Of a DNA stretch of 64,000 nt, positions 45,573-54,596 are shown piece by piece. Numbering within the stretch: the first letter of the stretch is position 1; every line of letters starts with the position of its first letter. Made by a program: the position numbers and the translations under genes. The DNA comes from Rhodoferax saidenbachensis. Lineage in GTDB: Bacteria > Pseudomonadota > Gammaproteobacteria > Burkholderiales > Burkholderiaceae_C. The stretch is from positions 3,224,001 to 3,288,000 of the forward strand of contig NZ_CP019239.1 in NCBI RefSeq assembly GCF_001955715.1, read 5' to 3'. The notes under the pieces are model-generated. The model worked only from the letters and a program-made list of their open reading frames with translations. It was not told the DNA's origin and did no database searches.

Positions 45573-45690
45573 TCAGACGTGTTGGTTGCGCATCCAATCC
45601 GTCTGGAAAAACGAGGGGTGCAGGCGCGCGCGCCCTCCAGACTGTTGATGGGGTTTCTGCACAGCGCGGCGTAGCCGGGCAGTTCTGTAA
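45573..45690 (-). pseudogene. decayed remnant of a second truncated haemoglobin gene
   Basis: On the minus strand, two frames match different parts of the intact globin at 46283-46684. One frame gives LPGYAALCRNPINSL, matching EPGYAALRAAHGSSL. The other, just downstream, gives RLHPSFFQTDWMRNQHV and a stop, matching RLKTSFFQTADWMRNVGA. The roughly 60 codons between them, including the proximal-His region, are missing and the frames differ, so no functional globin can be made. Confidence 0.75.
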
Positions 45691-45793
45691 CCGCGTAGAA
45701 ACTGATTTACATCAATCAACCGTGCGCTCGCCCATGCACAAAGGGTTCGGCCAACCTTACGATGAAGCTTCACTCATTAATAAGGAAAACAAC

Positions 45794-46228
45794 ATGTTTG
45801 GCATTCGCAAAAACGACTTCACCATCGAGGCCGCTAGCTTCAATCTCAGCAACCCTTGGAACATCCTGCGCATCATCTGCGGAGCATTCATGTTTCCCCA
45901 TGCAGCCAGCAAGTTTGTCAACGGCGCGCTCAGTGTTGGCACCGTGGGCTTCTTTGCCAAAGCGGGCTTTGCGCCACCAGAATTTTGGGTCGTGCTCGCA
46001 GCCCTGGTGGAAGTGGGAACCGGCATTGCACTGGTGCTGGGCATTTGCACCCGCTTCGCCGCTCTGGGCGCTGCGGGTGCCTTGTTGATCGCGGTGTATG
46101 CACTGCAAGTGGTCAAAGGCTTTGGCTGGACCTGGAACACCGGTGGCTATGAATACCCCGTGTTCTGGGGCATCGTGTGCATCACTGTCGCCATGAACGA
46201 ATTCAAGCGCGTCAACGGCAGCAAATAA
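45794..46228 (+). CDS. DoxX family membrane protein
   Basis: The 144-residue protein has four hydrophobic segments and the DoxX pattern (LRIICGAFMFPHAASKF, AGFAPPEFWVVLAALVEVGTGIALVLGICTRFAALGAAGALLIAVYALQ). DoxX-like proteins are found in thiosulphate:quinone oxidoreductases and in redox stress responses, but most are uncharacterised. AAGGA precedes the ATG. It ends in a good terminator and lies between a globin gene and its decayed copy. Confidence 0.88.
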   Translation: MFGIRKNDFTIEAASFNLSNPWNILRIICGAFMFPHAASKFVNGALSVGTVGFFAKAGFAPPEFWVVLAALVEVGTGIALVLGICTRFAALGAAGALLIAVYALQVVKGFGWTWNTGGYEYPVFWGIVCITVAMNEFKRVNGSK

Positions 46229-46247
46229 ACCGCCGTCACTCAACTCC

Positions 46248-46273
46248 AAGCCAGGCACCTGCCTGGCTTTTTT
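46248..46273 (+). terminator. rho-independent terminator of the DoxX gene
   Basis: AAGCCAGGC pairs with GCCTGGCTT around ACCT and is followed by a T-run to 46273. It also borders the convergent globin gene. Confidence 0.85.
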
Positions 46274-46282
46274 ATGGGCGGC

Positions 46283-46684
46283 CTAAGCGCCTACGTTGCG
46301 CATCCAGTCCGCAGTTTGAAAGAACGATGTCTTGAGCCGCTCGCGCAGTACGGGGTCTATGCCGGCCTCAATCATGGACTGGTCCATGCAAGCCAGCCAC
46401 TGGTCGCGCTCCAGAATGCCGATCTTGAACGGCATGTGCCGCGCGCGCAGCATCGGGTGGCCAAAGCGCTCCACAAAATAATCGGGCCCGCCCATCCAGC
46501 CGCACAGAAACCAGAACAAGTGGTCCCGCGCCTTGTCCAGCGAGCTGCCGTGCGCTGCGCGCAGTGCGGCGTAGCCCGGCTCCAGGTCCATCAGGTCATA
46601 AAAGCGGTCCACCATCTGGCGGATGACGGGCTCGCCGCCTATCCATTCAAAGGGGGTTTTTGCGTTGGGTTCCTGGATTTGCAT
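46283..46684 (-). CDS. group II truncated haemoglobin
   Basis: The 133-residue protein is a 2-on-2 globin of the trHbO (group II) type: PFEWIGGEPVIRQMVDRFYDLMDLEPGYAALR, the proximal haem His H83 in RARHMPF, and the group II Trp at G8 (W96 in RDQWLACM). Such globins bind O2 or NO and may detoxify peroxynitrite. It ends 14 bases from the DoxX terminator and starts next to a dispersed repeat copy. A remnant of a second copy lies on the other side of the DoxX gene. Confidence 0.94.
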   Translation of the reverse strand: MQIQEPNAKTPFEWIGGEPVIRQMVDRFYDLMDLEPGYAALRAAHGSSLDKARDHLFWFLCGWMGGPDYFVERFGHPMLRARHMPFKIGILERDQWLACMDQSMIEAGIDPVLRERLKTSFFQTADWMRNVGA

Positions 46685-46698
46685 GGGTTTTATGAATG

Positions 46699-46753
46699 AA
46701 ATGGGCCTCTATCCCCCGCGGAATGTGCGCGAGCAGCTATCAAAAGCATAGTA
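46699..46753 (-). repeat. dispersed repeat, copy upstream of the globin gene
   Basis: The plus strand reads AATGGGCCTCTATCCCCCGC, GGAATGTGCGCGAGCAGC and TATCAAAAGCATAGTA, the most complete form of the family in this window. It fills the gap between the FtsX-like stop and the globin start. Confidence 0.85.
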
Positions 46754-46755
46754 AA

Positions 46756-49275
46756 TCAGGTCGTCGCGCGGCGCAGGGTCTCCACCACCGGGCGGCGCAA
46801 AACGTCGCGCAGGCCCCACCAGCCCGCTGCCAGCGCCAGCACCGCGCCGGCCAGCGCGCCAACCAGCGGCACCCACAGCGAGACGGTCCACTCGAACTCG
46901 AACACATAACGCGCCAGCGCCCAGCCCACGATCGCCGCAACGATGGATGCCAAAAAGCCCGCCAGCAGGCCCACGCCTGCCAGTTCGGTGCGCTGCACCT
47001 GGCGCAACAGGCTGCCCTGCGCGCCCACTGCACGCATGATGGCGAACTCCTTCGCGCGCTCCTCGCGTGTGGCTGTCACGGCCGCAAACAGCACCACCAG
47101 ACCCGCCGCCAGCGTGAAGCCAAACAGGAACTCCACCGCACGGATCACCTGGTCCAGCACGCGCTGCACCTGGGCAATGGTGGTCGTCATGTCCACATTC
47201 GTCACATTGGGGAACTGGTGCACGAGCGCGTTGTCAAAGCCCTTGGTTTCCGGCGCCTTGAAAGCCCCCATGTAAGTGGACGGTACATCCTTGAGCACGG
47301 CCACCGGGAACATCACAAAGAAGTTGGCGCGCATGGAGCCCCAATCCACCTTGCGCAGCGAGGTGATTTTGGAATCAGTCTGCATGCCGCCGATGTCAAA
47401 ACGCAGCGTGTCGCCGAGCTTGAGATTCAGCGTCTTGGCAAGGCCCTCTTCCACACTGGCTGCGCCCTGCTCTTCTTCCGTCCACTGCCCGGCCACGATG
47501 GCATTGTTGGACGGCCGCGTGGCGCTATGGGACAAGTTGAACTCGCGGTCCACCAGGCGCTTGGCGCGGTCTTCCTCGTAGTCGTCGGGCGACACAGCTT
47601 TGCCGTTCACCGCCACCAGGCGGCCGCGGATCATGGGGTACCAGTCCAGCTTGGCCACACCGGCGTCCGTCAGCGCCTTGCGGAACGCGTCGGACTGCTC
47701 GGGCATGACGTTGATGACAAAACGGTTGGGCGCATCGGGTGGCGTGGCCTTGCGCCAACTGCCAATCAGGTCGGTGCGCAGCAACACCAGCAGCACCAGC
47801 GCCAGCAGGCCCACGGCCAGCGCGCTGACCTGCACCACGGTGTAGGCCGGGCGCGCCGACACCTGGCGCGTGGCCAGCACCAGCCAGCGCGGCGCAGTGC
47901 TTTCATTCACGCTCCTGCGCAGCAGCTTCACCGCCACCCAGCTCAGGGCCGCAAACACCAGCACGGCCCCGGCAAATCCACCAACAGCAATCAGGCCCAG
48001 CAACAAGTCACTGCTGGCCGCCATCAGCAACGCGGCAAAACCTGCCACGCCCACACCCAGCACTCCAATCGAAGCCGGGCGCAGGTTACCCACGTCGCGG
48101 CGGATCACGCGCAGCGGCGGCACCTGGGCCAGTTGCAGCACCGGTGGCAGGCCAAAGGCCAGCAGCAGCGTGAGCCCCATGCCCATGCCCAGCAACACGG
48201 GCCAGATCGTGGCCGCTGGCAAAGCCGAGTCCACCAGACCGGCCAGTAGCAGCACAAACAGGTAGTGCACGCCATACCCCAGTAGCACACCCATGCCACT
48301 GGCAAACAGGCCCACAAGTGCAAATTCAAAGGTGTAGCTGGCAGCAATGGTGCGCTGCGACAAGCCCAGCACGCGCAGCATCGCGCAGTCATCCAGATGG
48401 CTGGCCGCAAACGCGCGCGCCGCCAGCGCCACCGCCACGGCACTCAGCAGCGCGGCCAGCAGCGCCACCAGGCTCAGGAATTTTTCGGCCCGGTCCAGCG
48501 TCTGGCTCATCTCGGGGCGGCCACTTTGCAATGACTCCACGCGCACGCCGCGCACACCGCCGGTTTTCACCTGCGCATCGGCCCAGTCGACAAAGGCCTT
48601 GATGGGTGCGTCTTCACCGGCCACGGCCAGCCGATAGTTCAGACGGCTGGCGGGTTGCACCAGCCCCGTGGCATCCACATCCGCCTGGTGGATCATCACG
48701 CGCGGTGAAAAACTCATGAAGCCACCGCCCCGGTCGGGTTCGATCACGATGATGCGGTCAATCGTGAGGCTGCTGTTGCCCAGCAGCAGCGCGTCGCCCA
48801 TCTTCAGGCCCAGCGATTCCAACAGCGTTGCGTCTATCCAGGCTTTGCCGGGCGCGGGTACGTCGCGCGTGGCAGCGTCCGGTGCATCGGGTGCGGTAGC
48901 CACACGCAGCGCGCCGCGCAGTGGGTAACCCGGCTCCACCACCTTCAGCGCCACCAGTTTGGCCGCACCACCCTGCGCATCACTGGCACGCGCCATGGTC
49001 GGAAACCCCGTGGTGCTGGCCACCGACAGGCCCAGCGCACGCGCCTTGGCCACAAAGGCCTCGGGCGTCGGGTTGTCGCTGGACACGACTGCGTCACCGC
49101 CGAGCAACTGGCGCGCATCGCGCTGCAGCCCGCCCTTGAGCCGGTCGGCAAAGAAGCCCACGGCCGTGAGCGCTGCCACCGCCAGCATGACGGCGACGAT
49201 GACCAGGCGCAGGTCACCCGAACGCAGGTCACGCCACAGCGTGCGCCAGCCCAAAGCATAAAAAGACAGTTTCAC
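46756..49275 (-). CDS. large FtsX-type ABC transporter permease (YbbP-like)
   Basis: The 839-residue protein has about ten membrane segments in two FtsX-like halves and large periplasmic domains. LRSGDLRLVIVAVMLAVAALTAVGFFADRLKGGLQRDARQLLGGDAVVSS is the N-terminal hallmark of the YbbP group, and ATREERAKEFAIMRAVGAQGSLLRQVQRTELAGVGLLAGFLAS is the C-terminal coupling segment. In E. coli the partner ATPase YbbA is encoded beside it; none is seen here. I use GTG 49275 (GAGGG upstream); an upstream ATG at 49314 is in frame. The substrate is probably a lipid or lipoprotein. Confidence 0.9.
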   Translation of the reverse strand: MKLSFYALGWRTLWRDLRSGDLRLVIVAVMLAVAALTAVGFFADRLKGGLQRDARQLLGGDAVVSSDNPTPEAFVAKARALGLSVASTTGFPTMARASDAQGGAAKLVALKVVEPGYPLRGALRVATAPDAPDAATRDVPAPGKAWIDATLLESLGLKMGDALLLGNSSLTIDRIIVIEPDRGGGFMSFSPRVMIHQADVDATGLVQPASRLNYRLAVAGEDAPIKAFVDWADAQVKTGGVRGVRVESLQSGRPEMSQTLDRAEKFLSLVALLAALLSAVAVALAARAFAASHLDDCAMLRVLGLSQRTIAASYTFEFALVGLFASGMGVLLGYGVHYLFVLLLAGLVDSALPAATIWPVLLGMGMGLTLLLAFGLPPVLQLAQVPPLRVIRRDVGNLRPASIGVLGVGVAGFAALLMAASSDLLLGLIAVGGFAGAVLVFAALSWVAVKLLRRSVNESTAPRWLVLATRQVSARPAYTVVQVSALAVGLLALVLLVLLRTDLIGSWRKATPPDAPNRFVINVMPEQSDAFRKALTDAGVAKLDWYPMIRGRLVAVNGKAVSPDDYEEDRAKRLVDREFNLSHSATRPSNNAIVAGQWTEEEQGAASVEEGLAKTLNLKLGDTLRFDIGGMQTDSKITSLRKVDWGSMRANFFVMFPVAVLKDVPSTYMGAFKAPETKGFDNALVHQFPNVTNVDMTTTIAQVQRVLDQVIRAVEFLFGFTLAAGLVVLFAAVTATREERAKEFAIMRAVGAQGSLLRQVQRTELAGVGLLAGFLASIVAAIVGWALARYVFEFEWTVSLWVPLVGALAGAVLALAAGWWGLRDVLRRPVVETLRRATT

Positions 49276-49344
49276 GGGGAAGCCCTCACCGGTGCGCAAA
49301 AGCCGATTATTCACGCACCGCGGTTTCCCCCGCAGTTCTAGGGG

Positions 49345-50190
49345 CTAGCTGGTACTCAGCGATGTGTAAAGCACCGCCCGCGGGTCGCGGCACAGGCCCC
49401 ACAGTTGCAGGCCCGCGCCGCGGGCGATGGAGATGGCCAGATCGGTGGGCGCAGAGATGGTGGCCAGCGCCCGCACCTGCAGGCGCGCGCACTTGCGTAC
49501 CAGTTCGTAACTGGCGCGGCTGGACATCACAATGAAACCCGCCTCGCCCAGAAGCCCCGCCTGTGCCCGCGCACCCAGCAGCTTGTCCAGCGCGTTGTGC
49601 CGGCCCACGTCTTCCATGACCTGCAGCAACTCACCCTCAGGGCTGGCCCAGCCAGCCGCGTGCAGCGAGCCGCAGCGCGCATTGAGCACCTGCAGCGCGG
49701 GCATGGCTTGCAAGGCCCGCAACACGGTCGCGGCTTGTAATTGCGTCACCCAGGCGTGTTGCGGCATGGGTGGCACGGCCAGGTCCAGCGCCTGCAGGCT
49801 GTCCACGCCGCACAGGCCACACCCTGTGGCCCCCGCCAGACTGCGGCGGCGTTCTTTGAGCCGCGCAAAGCAGCGTGCGGCGATATCCAGATGCACTTCC
49901 ACGCTCTGCACTGCAGCCACAGTGGTCGTATGCACCTCGATACCAAAACAGTCTTGCGGTGTATCCAGAATGCCTTCGCTGAGCGCAAAGCCCAGCGCAA
50001 ACGCCTCCAGGTCCTGCGGCGTAGCCATCATCACGGCGTGCGAGATGCCGTTGAACACCAGCGCCACCGGCACCTCGGCCGCCACGGTATCGGTCAACAC
50101 ACCGTCAAACGGCATGCGCTGCACCGCGCGGTCCGCCAATGGCGAGGGCAGGTGGTCTTCGAACTCAGGCATGCAGATGCTGGGCGACAT
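49345..50190 (-). CDS. fdhD: formate dehydrogenase accessory sulphurtransferase
   Basis: FdhD passes sulphur from the IscS cysteine desulphurase to the molybdenum cofactor of formate dehydrogenases. The 281-residue protein has the active-site loop C124-G-L-C127-G and the conserved EDVGRHNALDKLLG and SSRASYELVRKCAR segments. It may start at 50190 or at the in-frame ATG 50172. It overlaps the end of the small upstream gene and is the last gene of the molybdoenzyme operon. Confidence 0.94.
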   Translation of the reverse strand: MSPSICMPEFEDHLPSPLADRAVQRMPFDGVLTDTVAAEVPVALVFNGISHAVMMATPQDLEAFALGFALSEGILDTPQDCFGIEVHTTTVAAVQSVEVHLDIAARCFARLKERRRSLAGATGCGLCGVDSLQALDLAVPPMPQHAWVTQLQAATVLRALQAMPALQVLNARCGSLHAAGWASPEGELLQVMEDVGRHNALDKLLGARAQAGLLGEAGFIVMSSRASYELVRKCARLQVRALATISAPTDLAISIARGAGLQLWGLCRDPRAVLYTSLSTS

Positions 50191-50422
50191 GGCGACGCCC
50201 CTCCTCGGTGAGTGCCGCCATCCAGCGCTCGTCCACCAGCTCCACCTGTACCCAGCCCGGGCCCGCCTGCCCGCCGAGCGCGGAGCTGCCCATCAGCGTC
50301 AGCGCGCGCATCACCACGCTGGCGCCCTGGCCCAGGCGCTTGCCCAGACGCGGTACTGATTGGGGCGTGGTCTCTTCCGCCAGCGCTGCCAGCAAGGCGC
50401 GTTGCAGGGCGTCTGGGTTCAT
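50165..50422 (-). CDS. small protein of the formate-dehydrogenase operon, unknown function
   Basis: The 85-residue protein begins MNPDALQRALLAALAEETTPQSVPRLGKRLGQGASVVMRALTLMGSSALGG and continues GWVQVELVDERWMAALTEEGRRHVAQHLHA, a pattern of two or three helices and a beta wing that looks like a small winged helix domain. Its start overlaps the FdhF-like stop as ATGA and its end overlaps fdhD, so it is tightly bound into this operon. I do not know a function; a role in maturation or autoregulation is conceivable. Confidence 0.7.
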   Translation of the reverse strand: MNPDALQRALLAALAEETTPQSVPRLGKRLGQGASVVMRALTLMGSSALGGQAGPGWVQVELVDERWMAALTEEGRRHVAQHLHA

Positions 50423-52707
50423 GCGCGCTGGTGCGCCGTCAGCAGCACCGGTATGCATTTGGAGGTCGGCGTACCTGCGTTGGCCGCCACCGACGACAGC
50501 GGCACCAGCGGGTTGGTTTCGGGATAGTAGGCGGCCAAACAGCCGCGCGGGATGTTGTAGGTCACCAGCTTGAAGCCGTCGGCGCGGCGCTCCTCACCGT
50601 CGTCCCAAACGGTGTGAAAGTCGATCCAGTCGCCGTCCTTCATGCCCAGATCGCGAATGTCATCGGCATGTGCAAACACCACACGGCGCTGGCCGTAGAC
50701 GCCACGGTAGCGATCGTCGGCGCCATAGATGGTGGTGTTGTACTGGTCGTGGGAACGCGTAGTCATCAGCGCAAACACAATCGCATCGCCCTTGCGTTCG
50801 CGGGCCCGCTGCAGCGGGGTGCCGGTGGGAACCTGGTGGGTCTTGAACACGGCCTTCTTGCTCTCGGTGTTCCAGACGCGTTCGCTGGCGGTGTTGCGCA
50901 GGCGAAAGCCACCGGGCACTTTGACGCGTGCATTGAAGTCCTTGAAGTCCGGGAACACGGCTTCGATCTTGTCGCGGATGCGGCTGTAGTCTTCCAGCAG
51001 CCAGAGCCAAGGGGTCTGGCTGCGGCCAGCGAGCGTGGCAGCGGCCAAGCGGGCCACGATGGCCGGCTCGGACAACAACTGCGCAGACGCCGGCGGGTTG
51101 ATGCCCACCGAAATGTGGACCATGCTCATCGAGTCTTCCACCGTCACACCCTGCGCGCCGCTGGCCTGCATGTCGATCTCGGTGCGTCCCAGGCAGGGCA
51201 GGATCAGCGCGGCCTTGCCGTGCACGATGTGGCTGCGGTTGAGCTTGGTGGTGACGTGCACGGTCAGGTCACAGTTGCGCAGCGCCTTCCAGGTCAACAC
51301 GGTGTCGGGCGTGGCGGCCGCAAAGTTGCCGCCCAGTGCAAAAAACACCTTGCCACGCCCATCGAGCATGGCCTGGATAGATTCAACAGTATCAAAGCCG
51401 TGGGCCTGCGGCGGCGTGAAGCCGAAGACCTTTTGCAGGTTGTCCAGCAGCGCCACGGGCGGCTTTTCCCAGATGCCCATGGTGCGGTCGCCCTGCACAT
51501 TGCTGTGGCCGCGCACCGGGCACGGGCCAGCGCCGGGGCGGCCGATGTTGCCGCGCATCAGCAGCAGGTTGGTGATCATCTGGATGGTTGCCACCGAATT
51601 CTGGTGCTGGGTGATGCCCATGCCCCAGCAGGCAATCACGCTCTTGGCCTGGCGGTACACCTCAGCGGCCGCACGAATGTGCTCGGCGCCCAGGCCGCAT
51701 TCGGACTCTAGCAAGGCCCAGGACTCGGCACGCAGATCCGCCAACATGGCCTCAACGCCAATGGTGTGCTCGGCGATGAAGGCGTGGTCCAACACGTCTT
51801 CACCGGCGTCCTGCAACTCGACCAAGTGCTTCATCATGCCTTTGACAAACGCAAAGTCACCGCCGATGCGCAGCTGGAAATAGTGGGTGCTGATGGGCGA
51901 GTCGCCCATCGTGGCCATCTGCAGCTTGTCCTGCGGGTCGGCAAAACGCTCCAGGCCGCGCTCGCGCAGCGGGTTGATGCTGACAATGCGCGCGCCGCGC
52001 TTTGCCGCTTGGCGCAGTTCGCCCAGCATGCGCGGGTGGTTGGTGCCGGGGTTCTGGCCGAAGATGAAGATGGCCTCGGCCAGCTCAAAATCATCCAGCG
52101 TGACCGTGCCCTTGCCCACGCCCACGCTCTCGCGCATGCCGCTGCCGCTGGGCTCGTGGCACATGTTCGAGCAGTCGGGGAAGTTGTTCGTGCCGTACTC
52201 GCGCACAAACAGCTGGTACAAAAACGCGGCCTCGTTGCTGGCGCGGCCCGAGGTGTAGAAGATGGCCTGGTTCGGGTCGGGCAGTGCGTTCAGGTGCTTG
52301 GCGATCAGCGCAAATGCGTCGTCCCAGGCAATGGGCAGGTACTTGTCACTGGCCGCGTCATAGACCATGGGTTCGGTCAGGCGGCCCTGGTCTTCCAGGT
52401 AGAAGTCGCTTTGCGTGGCCAACTCGGTCACGGTGTGCTGTGCAAAGAATTCCGCGGTGGTGCGGCGCGCGGTGGCTTCGGCAGCCACGGCTTTGGCGCC
52501 GTTTTCGCAGAACTCGAAGGTGGACGCGTGGTTGCGGTCGGGCCAGGCACAGCCCGGGCAGTCAAACCCGTCGGGCTGGTTGGCCGACAGCAGCGTCTTG
52601 GCCCCCTTCAGGGGAATGTCCTGTTTGAGCAAGGCATTGCCCACGCTGCGCAAGGCACCCCAGCCACCGGCGGGTCCGTCGTACAACACCACTTTCTGCT
52701 CACTCAT
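50419..52707 (-). CDS. FdhF/YdeP family molybdopterin oxidoreductase
   Basis: The 762-residue protein belongs to the FdhF/YdeP group of molybdopterin-dependent oxidoreductases. An N-terminal cysteine set (C50-P-G-C53, C67) probably holds an iron-sulphur cluster. The stretch SNMC183-H184-EPSGSG aligns by eye with the Cys/Sec-His active site of formate dehydrogenases. Later blocks such as IFGQNPGTNHPRMLGELRQAAKRGARIVSINPLRE bind the pyranopterin. It lacks a twin-arginine signal, so it is cytoplasmic. The linkage with an OFA antiporter and fdhD suggests formate oxidation, possibly tied to oxalate use. Confidence 0.88.
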   Translation of the reverse strand: MSEQKVVLYDGPAGGWGALRSVGNALLKQDIPLKGAKTLLSANQPDGFDCPGCAWPDRNHASTFEFCENGAKAVAAEATARRTTAEFFAQHTVTELATQSDFYLEDQGRLTEPMVYDAASDKYLPIAWDDAFALIAKHLNALPDPNQAIFYTSGRASNEAAFLYQLFVREYGTNNFPDCSNMCHEPSGSGMRESVGVGKGTVTLDDFELAEAIFIFGQNPGTNHPRMLGELRQAAKRGARIVSINPLRERGLERFADPQDKLQMATMGDSPISTHYFQLRIGGDFAFVKGMMKHLVELQDAGEDVLDHAFIAEHTIGVEAMLADLRAESWALLESECGLGAEHIRAAAEVYRQAKSVIACWGMGITQHQNSVATIQMITNLLLMRGNIGRPGAGPCPVRGHSNVQGDRTMGIWEKPPVALLDNLQKVFGFTPPQAHGFDTVESIQAMLDGRGKVFFALGGNFAAATPDTVLTWKALRNCDLTVHVTTKLNRSHIVHGKAALILPCLGRTEIDMQASGAQGVTVEDSMSMVHISVGINPPASAQLLSEPAIVARLAAATLAGRSQTPWLWLLEDYSRIRDKIEAVFPDFKDFNARVKVPGGFRLRNTASERVWNTESKKAVFKTHQVPTGTPLQRARERKGDAIVFALMTTRSHDQYNTTIYGADDRYRGVYGQRRVVFAHADDIRDLGMKDGDWIDFHTVWDDGEERRADGFKLVTYNIPRGCLAAYYPETNPLVPLSSVAANAGTPTSKCIPVLLTAHQRA

Positions 52708-52800
52708 AACAACCTCAATCCTTACTACTCCACAAGGGAGGACAGGCGCGGAAGAAATCTCCGCGCCTGTCGCACTTCATGCCTGCAAATTCGCTATCGT

Positions 52801-54429
52801 TCAGGCGAAAAACTTGGCCACGCTTTGCAAGGTGCGGTACACGCCCCAGGCCAGCGGCAGACCCACGGCCAGCCAGGCAAACACCACCACAGCGGTAGGA
52901 ATGCTGTCGGCGCCGCCCGAGCTGGTGCCGACTTCGGACGCTGCGGCGCGTTCGTGCGCCAGTTTTTTCTCTTCTGCCAGTTCGCTGTCGGTCATGAACC
53001 ACTTGTTGTCCAGCGGACGCACCAGCAGGTTGCAGATCAGGCCCACCACCAGCATGCCCACCAGGATGTACATGGTCTGGTTATAGACCTGTTCACGCGG
53101 AATTCCCAGGCCCAATTGGTATTCCCGCATGTAGTTCACCACCACCGGGCCCAACACGCCGGCGGTCGCCCACGCGGTCAGCAGACGGCCGTGGATTGCG
53201 CCCACCATCTGCGTGCCGAAGATGTCGGCCAGATACGCCGGCACCGTGGCAAAGCCACCGCCGTACATGCTCAGGATCACGCAGAAGGCGCCCACAAACA
53301 GCACGATGCTGCCAGCTGCCGCGCTACCGGGCACGCTGAAGTACATCAGGCCACCGAGCACAAAGAAGACGATGTAGGTGATCTTGCGACCCATCTTGTC
53401 CGACAGGCTGGCCCAGAAGAAACGCCCGCCGATATTGAACAGCGAGAGCAGCGCGGTGAAGCCGGCGGCCACCGTGGCAATCGCGGCCAACTGGGTTTTG
53501 TCCAATTCACCGAATTTGGCCGGGATACCGATCAAGGAACCACCGAACACCTCTTGCAGCATGGGCGAGGCCATGCCGATCACGCCGATGCCGGCGCTCA
53601 CGTTCATGCACAGCACCATCCAGATCAACCAGAACTGGGGGATGCCCCAGACCTTTTTCACGTGCACATGTTTTTGCGTGATCATGGCGTTGTTGACCTG
53701 CGCGGGCGGTGGTGTCCAGCCTGCGGGCTTCCAGCCAGTTTCGGGAACGCGGTAGCCAAAGGCACCGGCCATCATGAACACAAAGTAGAGCAGCGCCATC
53801 ACCACAAAGGTCTGCATCACGCCCACATCGGTGGGGGTGGCAAAGGACTTCATCAGGTCAGCGGCCAGGGGTGAACCGATCATGGCGCCGCCGCCAAAGC
53901 CCATGATGGCCATGCCGGTGGCCATGCCACGGCGGTCCGGGAACCACTTGATCAGCGTGGACACGGGCGAGATATAGCCCAGGCCCAGGCCGATGCCGCC
54001 AATCACGCCGGAGCCCAGCAGCATCAGCCAGAACTGGTGGGTCTTGATGCCGATCGCAGAGATCAGCATGCCACCGCACCAGCACACTGCCGCCACCACG
54101 CCCGCCTTGCGCGGACCAGCGCGTTCCAGCCAACCGCCCCAGATGGCGGCGCTGGAACCCAGCAGCACAAAGAACAGGGTGTACATCCAGCCCAGCGTGG
54201 AGATTTGCCAGTCACAGGTGGTGGTAAACAGCTGTGCCCAGAAGCCGACTTCAGGACCGCATTTGATGGCGTCCTTGATGCCCAACGCCTTGGACAAGGG
54301 CAACCAGAACACCGAGAAACCGTAGGCCATGCCGATGCACAGGTGAATCGCCAGTGCGGCCGGGGGCACCAACCACCGGTTGAAACCAGGCCCGGCAATG
54401 ATCCGTTCCTTGTCGAGTAATCCAGACAT
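52801..54429 (-). CDS. OFA family MFS transporter (oxalate/formate antiporter type)
   Basis: The 542-residue membrane protein has about twelve transmembrane segments, longer than usual for the family (about 420) because of a loop between helices 1 and 2 (IKDAIKCGPEVGFWAQLFTTTCDW), a central loop, and a C-terminal extension ending in an extra hydrophobic helix. OFA marks include HLCIGMAYGFSVFWLPLS, GYISPVSTLIKWFPDRRGMATGMAIMGFGGGAMIGSPLA. OxlT relatives exchange oxalate for formate. The start at 54429 has AAAGGAGACTCA upstream. It lies 93 bases upstream of the FdhF-like gene on the same strand. Confidence 0.9.
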   Translation of the reverse strand: MSGLLDKERIIAGPGFNRWLVPPAALAIHLCIGMAYGFSVFWLPLSKALGIKDAIKCGPEVGFWAQLFTTTCDWQISTLGWMYTLFFVLLGSSAAIWGGWLERAGPRKAGVVAAVCWCGGMLISAIGIKTHQFWLMLLGSGVIGGIGLGLGYISPVSTLIKWFPDRRGMATGMAIMGFGGGAMIGSPLAADLMKSFATPTDVGVMQTFVVMALLYFVFMMAGAFGYRVPETGWKPAGWTPPPAQVNNAMITQKHVHVKKVWGIPQFWLIWMVLCMNVSAGIGVIGMASPMLQEVFGGSLIGIPAKFGELDKTQLAAIATVAAGFTALLSLFNIGGRFFWASLSDKMGRKITYIVFFVLGGLMYFSVPGSAAAGSIVLFVGAFCVILSMYGGGFATVPAYLADIFGTQMVGAIHGRLLTAWATAGVLGPVVVNYMREYQLGLGIPREQVYNQTMYILVGMLVVGLICNLLVRPLDNKWFMTDSELAEEKKLAHERAAASEVGTSSGGADSIPTAVVVFAWLAVGLPLAWGVYRTLQSVAKFFA

Positions 54430-54513
54430 TGAGTCTCCTTTGGAATTTTTTGATGAAAACACGGGCCCACGGCTGTCCAACGTGGCGGGCGCGAGTTTCA
54501 CAGGTCAAGCCTG

Positions 54514-54528
54514 ATCAATCCAATTGAT
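54514..54528. promoter_or_regulatory. candidate LysR operator upstream of the OFA antiporter gene
   Basis: ATCAAT-CCA-ATTGAT is a perfect six-base dyad located 85 bases before the antiporter start, between it and the LysR gene. It fits a LysR-type site with T and A at the dyad ends. Confidence 0.45.
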
Positions 54529-54596
54529 TCCCAACATGCCTTGATTCAAAAACTAAATGCTGCAGCGCGACATTCAAAAATGAAGGCTGCGTCCCG

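Noticed and set aside
46696..48249. Plus-strand frame of 517 codons
   Set aside because: It opposes the FtsX-like permease gene; the protein would be full of His, Gln and Arg with no hydrophobic or domain pattern.
50212..51711. Plus-strand frame of 499 codons
   Set aside because: Shadow of the molybdoenzyme gene; no recognisable motifs.
51766..53874. Plus-strand frame of 702 codons across the FdhF and antiporter genes
   Set aside because: It spans two well-supported minus-strand genes and their spacer, and its composition is that of an antisense shadow.
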